The notes: generated by a model from the letters alone, not told the origin. A DNA stretch of 7,222 bases from Micrococcales bacterium (GCA_023252115.1 JAHEXM010000037.1:2878-10099); one strand, 5' to 3'; positions 1 to 6,911 are shown, counted from the stretch's first letter. Numbers and translations are program-made.

Positions 1-15
1 AACTGCTGAACTCAT
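1..15 (-). CDS. Possible 5' start of the gene downstream of icmA (partial, off the window edge)
   Basis: An ATG reading outward (minus strand, bases 15 to 13) begins M-S-S-A-V before the window ends. GAGGA lies seven bases upstream, a good ribosome binding site. The position, 74 bases after the mutase stop, is where a cobalamin-binding small subunit (IcmB/McmB type) would be expected, because the mutase here lacks that domain. Only five codons are visible, so the identity is inference from context and not from the sequence. Confidence 0.3.
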
Positions 16-54
16 AGACACATCCTCACATCCACCACATCGGCAACTGGCATA

Positions 55-88
55 GGCCAATGTTCCCGATTGCTTTGAACAATTGGCC
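55..88 (-). terminator. Hairpin immediately after the mutase stop codon
   Basis: Arms 55-65 (GGCCAATGTTC) and 77-88 (GAACAATTGGCC) pair over 11 bp with one bulged base and an 11-base loop. The hairpin begins one base after the mutase stop codon. There is no T-tract after it in the direction of transcription, and a plausible next start codon follows within 40 bases. It may therefore be a partial terminator, or an intercistronic element that stabilises the 3' end of the mutase message, rather than a full stop. Confidence 0.35.
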
Positions 89-89
89 C

Positions 90-1796
90 TCAGACCCGAG
101 CTGGCTCGCGGTACTCGCCCCACTCTTCACGCAATGTGTCGCAAATTTCGCCAAGCGTCACTTCGGCCCTGGCTGCTTCGATCATGTACGGCACGGTGTT
201 CGCATCTCCACGAGCTGCTGTGCGCAGGTCATCCAATGCCTTTTGAACGGCCTTGCTGTCCCTCGATGCTCTACGCGCAGACAGCTGAGCCACTTGAGCT
301 TTTTCGATCTCGTGCGAGATGCGCAGCATCTCCAAGGGTGACTCGATGGTTTCGGTGTGAATGGTGACACCGACTTGATGCTTGTCGCCCTTCTCCAAAG
401 CCTGCTGGTAAGCGAATGCTGCATCGGCGATCTCGCCGGTGAACCAACCATCGTCAATCCCAGCGAGCAACCCGCGAGTGATCGGTCCAATCTCAGCACC
501 GGCAGACGAGTTCTCACCGAGTTGTTTGATGCGTTCAAAAATTGCTTCGGCTTCTGCCTCGATCTTGTCGGTCAGCGCCTCGATGTACCACGAGCCGCCA
601 AGCGGATCGGCAACGTTGGTCACGCCGATCTCTTCCATGATGACCTGCTGGGTTCGAAGCGCGATCTCGGCAGCTTTGGCGCTCGGTAATGCGACGACTT
701 CATCGAGGGCGTTGGTGTGCAACGAGTTGGTGCCACCAAGAACTCCGGCAAGCGCTTCAATTGCCGTGCGGACAACGTTGTTGTCGGGTTGGTGCGCAGT
801 CAGTGATACGCCGGCGGTTTGAGTGTGAAAGCGAAGCCATTGAGCACGGTCCGTCTTTGCGCCGTACACATCGCGCAACCATCGCGCCCAAATACGCCGC
901 GCGGCGCGGAACTTGGCGATCTCTTCAAAGAAATCAAGGTGCGCGTCAAAGAAGAACGACAGACCGGGCGCGAAGCGATCCACATCCAGTCCACGCGCAA
1001 TGCCGAGTTCGACATAACCAAAACCATCGGCCAATGTGAAGGCGAGTTCTTGAGCGGCGGTAGATCCAGCTTCGCGAATGTGGTACCCCGACACCGACAA
1101 CGGCTTGTAGCGCGGCATCTCTTGATCGACGTACTCCATCAAGTCGCCGATAAGCCGAAGATGCGGCTCAGGAGTGAAGATCCATTCCTTTTGGGCGATG
1201 TATTCCTTGAAGATGTCCGTTTGCAATGTGCCATCAAGCGCAGCGGGCTTGAATCCTTGTCGCTCGGCCGCCACTAGGTACATGCAAAAGATCGGTACGG
1301 CTGGGCCGCTGATCGTCATCGATGTGGTGACGTCACCCAGCGGAATCCCGCCGAACAAAACGTCCATATCGGCGGCTGAGTCAATAGCAACGCCACAATG
1401 ACCGACTTCGCCCAGACCCTTCGGGTCATCGGAGTCGCGCCCCATCAAAGTCGGCATGTCGAAAGCGACCGAAAGGCCATTGCCCCCAGCGTCAAGGATC
1501 ATCTTGTAGCGCTCGTTGGTCTGCTCCGCGCTGCCGAACCCGGCAAACTGCCGGATCGTCCACGGCTTTCCGCGATATCCGGTCGGGTGGATACCGCGGG
1601 TGAAGGGGTATTCGCCCGGCCATCCGATGCGTTCGAAACCAGGGACTTCTGTGCCTTCAGGTGGCCCATAAAGAGGATCGACCTCGGACCCAGACAAGGT
1701 GGTGAAGTCAGCGTCGCGCACTTTGCCGGTAGCTAGAGCCTCTTCGTAACGACTCTGCCAGCGTTTGCGGCCAACTTCGATTTCGCTCGATTCCAC
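90..1796 (-). CDS. icmA: Isobutyryl-CoA mutase large subunit (acyl-CoA mutase, B12-dependent)
   Basis: Adenosylcobalamin-dependent radical isomerase, cytoplasmic. It is expected to interconvert isobutyryl-CoA and n-butyryl-CoA, linking valine breakdown and butyryl-CoA pools. The 568 residues are the substrate-binding TIM-barrel half only, close to the ~566 residues of Streptomyces IcmA; no DxHxxG cobalamin-binding domain is present, so a separate small subunit is required. Family motifs include TIRQFAGFG (about 80-88), SVAFDMPTLMGRDSDDP (about 109-125), SGYHIREAG (about 236-244) and GGTNSLHTNALDE (about 354-366). The specificity positions are Phe84 and Gln202 (in AQKEWIF), matching IcmA Phe80/Gln198; methylmalonyl-CoA mutases have Tyr and Arg. 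Automatic annotation may label it methylmalonyl-CoA mutase. The GTG start at 1796 was chosen over a TTG at 1829 because GAGGAG sits six bases upstream. It is third in the thiolase-GTPase-mutase series but separated by a 173-base gap. Confidence 0.93.
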   Translation of the reverse strand: MESSEIEVGRKRWQSRYEEALATGKVRDADFTTLSGSEVDPLYGPPEGTEVPGFERIGWPGEYPFTRGIHPTGYRGKPWTIRQFAGFGSAEQTNERYKMILDAGGNGLSVAFDMPTLMGRDSDDPKGLGEVGHCGVAIDSAADMDVLFGGIPLGDVTTSMTISGPAVPIFCMYLVAAERQGFKPAALDGTLQTDIFKEYIAQKEWIFTPEPHLRLIGDLMEYVDQEMPRYKPLSVSGYHIREAGSTAAQELAFTLADGFGYVELGIARGLDVDRFAPGLSFFFDAHLDFFEEIAKFRAARRIWARWLRDVYGAKTDRAQWLRFHTQTAGVSLTAHQPDNNVVRTAIEALAGVLGGTNSLHTNALDEVVALPSAKAAEIALRTQQVIMEEIGVTNVADPLGGSWYIEALTDKIEAEAEAIFERIKQLGENSSAGAEIGPITRGLLAGIDDGWFTGEIADAAFAYQQALEKGDKHQVGVTIHTETIESPLEMLRISHEIEKAQVAQLSARRASRDSKAVQKALDDLRTAARGDANTVPYMIEAARAEVTLGEICDTLREEWGEYREPARV

Positions 1797-1801
1797 TGGG
1801 C

Positions 1802-1808
1802 TCTCCTC
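1802..1808 (-). promoter_or_regulatory. Ribosome binding site that decides the icmA start
   Basis: GAGGAGA on the minus strand lies five bases before the GTG at 1796. It supports that GTG as the start over the TTG at 1829, which lacks comparable pairing. The longer frame would place this ribosome binding site inside the coding region. Confidence 0.65.
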
Positions 1809-1892
1809 GCCAGTCGGTAACCTACGCAACCGAAACTTAGCCCCAATGGTAGGCGAACCGCTTCCACCACCCCCCGGCCCCGCAATTTCCAG

Positions 1893-1947
1893 CCCGCAAT
1901 GTGGAACATCTTGTACGGACTATGGACGGAATGTTCCACCTTGCGGG
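1893..1947. repeat. 17-bp imperfect inverted repeat between GTPase and mutase genes
   Basis: Left arm 1893-1909 (CCCGCAATGTGGAACAT) and right arm 1931-1947 (ATGTTCCACCTTGCGGG) are reverse complements except at one position, with a 21-base spacer. A further copy of CCCGCAAT lies at 1879-1886, 14 bases from the copy in the left arm. No T-tract follows on either strand, so a simple terminator is unlikely. The element begins 97 bases upstream of the mutase GTG. It could be an operator bound by a dimeric regulator, or a long stem in the mutase mRNA leader. What binds it is unknown. Confidence 0.7.
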
Positions 1948-1969
1948 AGGGAGAAGCGGTTTGCTCGAG

Positions 1970-2923
1970 TTAAACGCTGGCGATTATTCGGTCCGCTGCC
2001 GCATAGGGGTCAAGGGAGCCGGCAGCGACCTCGGCGGCGACAGTACTGAGCAGCTCTTCACCCCCCAGATCCCCCATCCGTTGCCGAAGTGATGCAACCG
2101 CGATTGCTTCAACTTCGTCACGTGCCCGACGCAATCGTCGCTGTGCAAGAGTTCCGGAATCCTTGAGCCAGGCATAGTGTTCATCGATCTTTTCGACTGC
2201 TTCGTCGATTCCTTCTCCGCGCGAGGCAACAGTCTGCAAGACCGGTGGCACCCACGCGCCAGCTGTCCGCTCCCCGAGCGTGATCATGTGGCGTAATTCC
2301 CGCGAAGTCGTCGATGCACCTTCACGATCAGCCTTGTTAACGATGAAGACATCGCCAATCTCGAGAATGCCTGCTTTGGCTGCCTGTATGCCATCACCCA
2401 TCCCAGGTGCGAGCAAAACGACGACAGTGTCAGCGACTCCAACTACCTCAATCTCGGACTGACCCACGCCCACGGTCTCCAGAATGATGACGTCACACCC
2501 AGCGGCATCCAACACACGCAGAGCTTGCGGCGCCGCCCATGACAGGCCACCCAAGTGCCCGCGTGAAGCCATCGACCTGATGTAAACACCGGTATCGGTC
2601 GCATGCTCTTGCATCCGGATGCGATCGCCGAGCAAAGCACCACCACTAAATGGTGAGGATGGGTCGATTGCTAAAACGCCCACACGCAAATCCCGAGCGC
2701 GCAGCGCCGCAACGTACGCCGAAGTTGACGTTGACTTGCCAACGCCCGGCGCGCCAGTGATACCAACGATGTGTGCATTGCCCGCAAACGGCATCAGCGC
2801 CGCAATCACGTCTCGCAATGCAGGTGACGCATCCTCGACGAGCGAAATCAGACGCGCGACAGCGCGCGGGTCGCCCTCGCGGGCTAGCCGAACTAAGTCG
2901 TCAACATCTGAAGCGCGCGCCAT
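1970..2923 (-). CDS. meaB: MeaB/ArgK-type GTPase, chaperone of the B12-dependent mutase
   Basis: G3E-family P-loop GTPase of 317 residues, a usual length for MeaB. In this family the protein binds the mutase, uses GTP hydrolysis to gate delivery of intact adenosylcobalamin, and helps replace damaged cofactor. Visible motifs are Walker A GAPGVGKST (57-65), DPSSP (87-91), GDRIRM (99-104), the switch motif ETVGVGQSE (149-157) and the guanine-specificity NKAD (196-199). The C-terminal ~60 residues are helical and rich in charged residues, as expected for the dimerisation arm. The ATG at 2923 follows the thiolase stop by 20 bases with no clear Shine-Dalgarno, suggesting co-transcription and perhaps translational coupling. 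Because the mutase alongside has isobutyryl-CoA signatures, this GTPase probably serves that enzyme, like the G-domain fused into IcmF; the partner is inferred from position. Confidence 0.93.
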   Translation of the reverse strand: MARASDVDDLVRLAREGDPRAVARLISLVEDASPALRDVIAALMPFAGNAHIVGITGAPGVGKSTSTSAYVAALRARDLRVGVLAIDPSSPFSGGALLGDRIRMQEHATDTGVYIRSMASRGHLGGLSWAAPQALRVLDAAGCDVIILETVGVGQSEIEVVGVADTVVVLLAPGMGDGIQAAKAGILEIGDVFIVNKADREGASTTSRELRHMITLGERTAGAWVPPVLQTVASRGEGIDEAVEKIDEHYAWLKDSGTLAQRRLRRARDEVEAIAVASLRQRMGDLGGEELLSTVAAEVAAGSLDPYAAADRIIASV

Positions 2924-2943
2924 GTGTGATCAGCGACCGGCAA

Positions 2944-4131
2944 CTACGCCGGCACGCGAAGCACGAGAGCCGAGCCTTGACCGCCGCCGCCGCACAAACC
3001 AGCAGCACCGAGCCCGCCACCACGCCGCTTGAGTTCATACGCCAGCGTCAAAGTGATTCGGGCACCGGACATACCAAGTGGGTGACCCAACGCAATCGCG
3101 CCTCCGTTGACATTGACCTGATCTTCCGCGAGACCGAGTTGCTTACCCGACACCAGACCTACCGCCGCGAATGCTTCATTGAGTTCAACAACGTCCAAAT
3201 CACTTGGCGAGACACCCGCCTTCTTACACGCCAACTCGATTGCCAATGCTGGCTGCGCATGAAGCGATGGATTGTCTGGTCCTGCGACTGCACCGTGTGC
3301 CTCGATTTCGGCCAGGTACGACAGTCCAAGTTCTTCAGCTTTGGCTTTACTCATTACGACAACTGCGCAGGCACCATCGGAAATCTGTGAAGCCGAACCT
3401 GCAGTGATCGTGCCTTCCTTATCGAAGGCTGGACGAAGCTTGCCGAGGCTCTCTGCAGTGGTGTCCGCACGAATGCCCTCATCCTCGCTAAAGACAATCG
3501 GGTCGCCCTTGCGCTGCGGAATTTCAACCGCGACGATTTCTTCTTCAAATATGCCGTTCTTTTGGGCAACCGCAGCGCGTTGATGCGAGCGCGCCGCGAA
3601 TTCATCTTGTTCGGCGCGCGTCAGGTCATAAAGGGAGTTGTATCGCTCGGTTGACTCACCCATTGCGCACTCATCGAACGCGCAGGTGAGTCCGTCGAAT
3701 GCCATCGAGTCGATTGCATTCCAGTCACCGTATTTGACGCCTTCACGCGACCCCATCAAAAGGTGCGGTGCATTGGTCATCGATTCCATGCCGCCAGCAA
3801 CAATGATGTCGAACTCGCCAGCGCGCACGAGTTGGTCGGCAAGTGCAATCGCGTCCATGCCGGAAAGACAGACTTTGTTGATTGTCAGCGCTGGCACGTT
3901 CATCGGAATTCCCGCATTGACTGCAGCTTGGCGCGACGTGATCTGTCCGGTTCCGGCTTGCAAAACGTGACCCATGATCACGTAGTCGACTTGATCCGGC
4001 GCAACTCCAGCGCGTTCGAGCGCACCTTTGATTGCGACTCCACCAAGTTGGGCTGCGGATTGTGTCTTGAGTGAGCCGAGCAAACGTCCCATTGGGGTAC
4101 GAGCTCCGGCAACGATGACTGAACCGGCCAT
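2944..4131 (-). CDS. Acetyl-CoA C-acetyltransferase (thiolase)
   Basis: Thiolase of 395 residues, full family length. It catalyses reversible condensation of two acetyl-CoA to acetoacetyl-CoA, or thiolytic cleavage of 3-ketoacyl-CoA. The nucleophile is Cys88 in [13 protein letters not shown] is at 318-322, the catalytic His350 is in [10 protein letters not shown], and the second catalytic Cys380 is in [17 protein letters not shown] (about 156-164) and the C-terminal LCGGGGQG form resemble the actinobacterial FadA4/AtoB group of acetoacetyl-CoA thiolases, as I remember that group. It is the first gene of the acyl-CoA series, 20 bases ahead of the GTPase. The ATG at 4131 has an excellent ribosome binding site. 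Chain-length preference cannot be fixed from sequence, so a beta-oxidation role remains possible. Confidence 0.93.
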   Translation of the reverse strand: MAGSVIVAGARTPMGRLLGSLKTQSAAQLGGVAIKGALERAGVAPDQVDYVIMGHVLQAGTGQITSRQAAVNAGIPMNVPALTINKVCLSGMDAIALADQLVRAGEFDIIVAGGMESMTNAPHLLMGSREGVKYGDWNAIDSMAFDGLTCAFDECAMGESTERYNSLYDLTRAEQDEFAARSHQRAAVAQKNGIFEEEIVAVEIPQRKGDPIVFSEDEGIRADTTAESLGKLRPAFDKEGTITAGSASQISDGACAVVVMSKAKAEELGLSYLAEIEAHGAVAGPDNPSLHAQPALAIELACKKAGVSPSDLDVVELNEAFAAVGLVSGKQLGLAEDQVNVNGGAIALGHPLGMSGARITLTLAYELKRRGGGLGAAGLCGGGGQGSALVLRVPA

Positions 4132-4137
4132 GGTCGG

Positions 4138-4146
4138 CCTCCTCCT
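4138..4146 (-). promoter_or_regulatory. Strong ribosome binding site for the thiolase gene
   Basis: AGGAGGAGG on the minus strand lies six bases before the thiolase ATG. It is nearly full complementarity to the 16S rRNA tail and the strongest such site in the window, suggesting high translation of this gene. Confidence 0.75.
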
Positions 4147-4181
4147 GAGTAAGGATGACCGCCGGACGTGCGCCCGACTGC

Positions 4182-4196
4182 GGTCTAAATCAGACC
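4182..4196. promoter_or_regulatory. Perfect inverted repeat upstream of the thiolase gene (possible operator)
   Basis: GGTCT-AAATC-AGACC is a perfect 5-bp inverted repeat with a 5-base spacer, starting 51 bases upstream of the thiolase ATG. A second GTCTGGGG-type half follows on the minus strand. The size and position fit a repressor operator for the thiolase-GTPase unit, but five paired bases can arise by chance. I could not identify convincing -35/-10 elements around it. Confidence 0.3.
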
Positions 4197-4254
4197 CCAG
4201 ACTAGGCGTATTGCTCTTGGGCGCAGGCGTTCAGGTCCTATAAATCGAGTGAAA

Positions 4255-4368
4255 TTAGGCCCAGTAGATGCTGCCTTCACCGTCGGCTGGCACCTGCGCG
4301 GCCAACAAATTCGCTAAGTCGACATCGTCGACTGAAATCTTCATCTGACTCTTTATCGCCTTTAGCAT
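4255..4368 (-). CDS. Possible small protein, 37 residues (unrecognised)
   Basis: A short open frame in the gap between the ATPase and thiolase genes. From the ATG at 4368 it encodes 37 residues: a basic start (MLKAIKSQMK), an acidic middle (VDDVD), a short helical stretch, and the C-terminal end GEGSIYWA. GGAGAAGAGAGAC precedes this ATG and could act as a ribosome binding site; an in-frame ATG at 4383 would add five residues but has no such site. Codons rare in high-GC genomes (CTA, ATA, TTA, and AGA in the longer form) are over-represented, which argues either for a spurious frame or for foreign origin. I recognise no family, and no peptide-modifying enzyme is nearby. An AGTCGAC-atc-GTCGACT palindrome lies inside it (4317-4333). 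Confidence 0.25.
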   Translation of the reverse strand: MLKAIKSQMKISVDDVDLANLLAAQVPADGEGSIYWA

Positions 4369-4390
4369 GTCTCTCTTCTCCATCGGGCCA

Positions 4391-4412
4391 CGAGGCGGAT
4401 GTTTCCGCCTCG
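4391..4412 (-). terminator. GC-rich hairpin downstream of the ATPase gene
   Basis: CGAGGCGGA (4391-4399) and TCCGCCTCG (4404-4412) form a perfect 9-bp stem with a 4-base loop, 86 bases after the ATPase stop. There is no T-tract, but actinobacterial terminators often lack one. It separates the ATPase unit from the acyl-CoA genes. A weaker hairpin, CCGGC/GCCGG (4482-4497), directly follows the ATPase stop codon. Confidence 0.45.
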
Positions 4413-4497
4413 CCCCTCATCTACCCGTTTGGGAAGAACTCAAACAAACAGACTTCAAATTGTTCGGCTGATAGCTGCGATCCGGCCCTGTCGCCGG

Positions 4498-6819
4498 TCA
4501 GGCTGGCGATTTTTGGGTGAACATGCTGAATGCGATGTCCTCTTCTTGCGCGTTGTGCAATTTGAGGACGGCGTACAACCCATACAGGACTCGCCGGATT
4601 TCCACCAAATCATCGGTGGTGACATTCGCGGAATCGATGTTGTCCACGATCCGACGCAAGCGCTTTACCTGATGCTCAATCTCGGCGTGACTTCGGCTCA
4701 TCATGGCCATCGGCTCATGCCCACCAAGCGACTGTGCGACAACTGGGTACAGCTCATCTTCCTCGGCGCGTTCATGAGGGATTTGTTCGTTTTCCAGCAG
4801 AACCAACAAGCTTTTTACCGAATCAATTGAAGTGTCAGCGTCCGATAGGTCATCTGCGACTGTTCGCACCTGTTCGACTACCTCCTTCAACTCATTGTGT
4901 TGATCAAAGAGCCTGGAGACGATCTCTTGTTGGTCAGGTTGCAGTGCCCTGCTTTCCTTGCGGATCGGAACCAACGCCAGCAAGGCAACACAGATCGCCA
5001 GCACGTCGATGCCCTCCTGCAGGATCGCTCCAGCAACAGGGGCCAACAATCCGGCGGCTGCGAAAATCATTGCCAGCAGCGAAAGCCCCATACCCAGGGT
5101 TACAGCAGCCAGAGCGATAAATCGTGATCGTTGCGCGATTCGCATCGCATCCGCCAAGGCATCGATGTGATCAACGACTAGTACGACGTCTGCCGTTTCT
5201 GACGAAGCTGACGATCCACGCGTTGCAATAGCAACGCCGACCCCTGCTTCGGCAAGAGCCGGCGCATCGTTCACGCCATCGCCGACCATCACCGTGGGGC
5301 CTCGGCTCGACTCTTCTTGCACAACGCAGACCTTCTCTTCCGGATCACGTTCAGCGGCAACTCGGTCAATACCGACCAGACGAGCAACCATGGACGCGAC
5401 ATCGGCGCGATCGCCGCTGACCAAGACTGTTCGCTTAATACCGGCGCGACGCATACTACGAATCATTCGAGCCGCATCGGGACGAATCGGATCATCGAAA
5501 AGCAGGGCAGCGGTCAGTTGGTCATCAACTGAAAGAAAGACGGCCAATGAGCCTTCGATGTCTGCGCGGCGACTCGCCTGCCTGGCCCACGCGGGCGGAC
5601 CGTCCGGCGCCAGCCACGCAAGTTTTCCGAGACTGACGGTGCGACTGCCGACTTGACCGGTCAGACCGTAACCTGAAATCTCAGCGACTGACGTCGGCAT
5701 TTCCAAGTCCAGCGATTGCTGCCGAGCCGCTGCGACGATCGCATTTGCAATCACGTGCGGTGAGATTTGATCGAGCGACGCAGCGAAAGCCAAACACTCA
5801 TTCGGTGAGTAGAAGTGATCTCCTACGATCACGTTGCTGAGCATCGGTTGCCCACGCGTCAGGGTCCCGGTCTTGTCAAAAAGCATCACTTTGCCACGAG
5901 CAAGGCGTTCCAATGCTGACCCGCCTTTGACAACGACGCCGTGACGCGACGCTTGCGCCATCCCTGAAATAAAAGCAATCGGAGCAGCAAGAATCAACGG
6001 ACACGGCGTGGCCACCACGAGCACAGCAACAGCTCGAACCGCTGATCCCGATATCGCCCAGGCGAAACCGGCAAACAGCAGTGTCAAGGGCACGAATACC
6101 AACGCGAAACGATCGGCTATCCGAACAAAGGGCGCGGTGTTTGCTTGGGCTTGAGTTACCAGTCGAACGATCGAGGAGTACTCGGAGTTTTCGGCAGTAG
6201 CCGTGGCCGTAAATTCGAATGGCGGGCCGCTATTCACCGTGCCACTTCGGACCGTGTCGCCCGCGACTAGACGCACTGGCATCGGCTCGCCGGTCAGCGA
6301 CGATTCGTCAACCTCTGCATCCGAAACCAATCGACCATCGACCGGGATTAGATCCCCTGAGCCGACCACGATTTGATCGCCGGGCTCAACCACATTCACT
6401 GGCACCTCGACGACGTCGCCGCCATTGCGCCGTCGCGCAATGTTTGGCGCTCGAGCTACGAGCAGCGTGAGCTCCCGCTCTGCCCGGGCTCGTGATCGCT
6501 CCTCTAAGGCACGCCCAGTGGCAAGCATTAGTGCAATGACCGCACCAGCTAGCGGCTCTTGGATTGCCAGCGCTCCAGCCAGGGCTAGTGCAGCAATGAC
6601 GTCAACGGTTGGTTGCCGATGACGTGCCGCCGCAGCGATCCAGGCAATGGAAACGACTAGCCCGATGACGGTTGCCAGAACCCAAGCCCAATCGGCGAAA
6701 TCACCCTGGCCGACTAGGTACGAAACGATGCCAACGAGCAGCAGACCAGCCGTTGTCGCGAGGAAAATGAACTGCCGATGCCGCCACGCCAACTCGCTGA
6801 TCCCCTGACTGCCTGGCAT
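4498..6819 (-). CDS. P1B-5 metal-transporting ATPase with C-terminal hemerythrin (HHE) domain
   Basis: Inner-membrane ATP-driven metal exporter. Known P1B-5 members have been linked to Ni and Fe export. There are 773 residues from the ATG at 6819, and no N-terminal metal-binding domain. Eight hydrophobic segments are visible at about 17-37, 44-64, 72-88, 90-107, 238-258, 260-288, 567-592 and 595-616. Motifs are TGE (176-178), membrane metal motif TPCP (271-274), phosphorylated Asp315 in DKTGT, SPH (353-355) where other P1B pumps have HP, GYGLTG (383-388), GDGVNDAP (513-520) and QEGID (601-605). TPCP with QEGID is the P1B-5 pattern. Residues ~630-773 form a helical hemerythrin-like domain with likely diiron ligands among His641, His682/Glu686 (HERAE), His711, and His755 with Glu759/Glu760. 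Such fusions are known in actinobacteria. The ATG was preferred over an upstream GTG at 6849 because GAGAGGA precedes it. Substrate and the gas or metal sensed are not settled by sequence. Confidence 0.93.
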   Translation of the reverse strand: MPGSQGISELAWRHRQFIFLATTAGLLLVGIVSYLVGQGDFADWAWVLATVIGLVVSIAWIAAAARHRQPTVDVIAALALAGALAIQEPLAGAVIALMLATGRALEERSRARAERELTLLVARAPNIARRRNGGDVVEVPVNVVEPGDQIVVGSGDLIPVDGRLVSDAEVDESSLTGEPMPVRLVAGDTVRSGTVNSGPPFEFTATATAENSEYSSIVRLVTQAQANTAPFVRIADRFALVFVPLTLLFAGFAWAISGSAVRAVAVLVVATPCPLILAAPIAFISGMAQASRHGVVVKGGSALERLARGKVMLFDKTGTLTRGQPMLSNVIVGDHFYSPNECLAFAASLDQISPHVIANAIVAAARQQSLDLEMPTSVAEISGYGLTGQVGSRTVSLGKLAWLAPDGPPAWARQASRRADIEGSLAVFLSVDDQLTAALLFDDPIRPDAARMIRSMRRAGIKRTVLVSGDRADVASMVARLVGIDRVAAERDPEEKVCVVQEESSRGPTVMVGDGVNDAPALAEAGVGVAIATRGSSASSETADVVLVVDHIDALADAMRIAQRSRFIALAAVTLGMGLSLLAMIFAAAGLLAPVAGAILQEGIDVLAICVALLALVPIRKESRALQPDQQEIVSRLFDQHNELKEVVEQVRTVADDLSDADTSIDSVKSLLVLLENEQIPHERAEEDELYPVVAQSLGGHEPMAMMSRSHAEIEHQVKRLRRIVDNIDSANVTTDDLVEIRRVLYGLYAVLKLHNAQEEDIAFSMFTQKSPA

Positions 6820-6826
6820 ATGTCGA

Positions 6827-6833
6827 TCCTCTC
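6827..6833 (-). promoter_or_regulatory. Ribosome binding site that decides the ATPase start
   Basis: GAGAGGA on the minus strand ends seven bases before the ATG at 6819. The alternative GTG at 6849 has no comparable site, so the ten extra residues it would add are probably untranslated leader. Confidence 0.6.
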
Positions 6834-6851
6834 GCCTCGGCGAAACCACGG

Positions 6852-6871
6852 CTTATGCCAATGGTCCCGAG
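6852..6871 (-). promoter_or_regulatory. Degenerate DosR-like box (third site)
   Basis: On the minus strand this reads CTCGGGACCATTGGCATAAG. The first half, TCGGGAC, matches the DosR consensus and the second half is poor; about 12 of 20 positions agree. It lies nearest the ATPase start. Alone it would not be convincing; it gains weight only from the neighbouring sites. Confidence 0.25.
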
Positions 6872-6891
6872 ACTGCTTCCATTGGGCCTAT

Positions 6892-6911
6892 AGCGGGACC
6901 TAAGGCCCAAA
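6892..6911 (-). promoter_or_regulatory. DosR-like box upstream of the hemerythrin ATPase (best site)
   Basis: On the minus strand this reads TTTGGGCCTTAGGTCCCGCT. Against the mycobacterial DosR consensus TTSGGGACTWWAGTCCCSAA, 15 of 20 positions agree, including both GGG and GTCCC cores at the right spacing. It lies 73 bases upstream of the ATPase ATG. Overlapping pairings (TTGGGCCT with AGGCCCAA, CCAATGG with CCATTGG, GGTCCCG with CGGGACC) show that this leader is rich in dyads. Regulation by a DosR/DevR-type response regulator under low oxygen or NO is inferred. Confidence 0.45.

Noticed and set aside
357..1277. Several plus-strand open frames opposite the mutase gene
   Set aside because: They overlap each other and the mutase, have no family features, and are explained as shadows of a strongly conserved gene.
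1893..1947. Intrinsic terminator between meaB and icmA
   Set aside because: The stem is long, but no T-tract follows on either strand and the 21-base loop is large for a terminator.
1797..1969. Cobalamin riboswitch ahead of the B12-dependent mutase
   Set aside because: The 173-base gap is short for this class, and I see no B12-box-like conserved sequence. The inverted repeat there is a simple dyad, not the multi-stem fold.
2773..3390. A 205-codon plus-strand open frame opposite the GTPase and thiolase genes
   Set aside because: It is fully antisense to two clearly homologous genes, has no recognisable motif and an Arg/Thr/Gln-rich composition typical of the complementary strand of GC-rich genes.
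4734..5120. Plus-strand frame opposite the hemerythrin and last membrane-segment part of the ATPase
   Set aside because: Low-complexity Pro/Arg/Gln-rich translation, no ribosome binding site of note, and antisense to a gene with intact motifs.
6701..6910. A 69-codon minus-strand frame overlapping the ATPase start in another frame
   Set aside because: It runs through the DosR-like boxes and then out of frame into the ATPase N-terminus. It has no ribosome binding site and no protein-like features.
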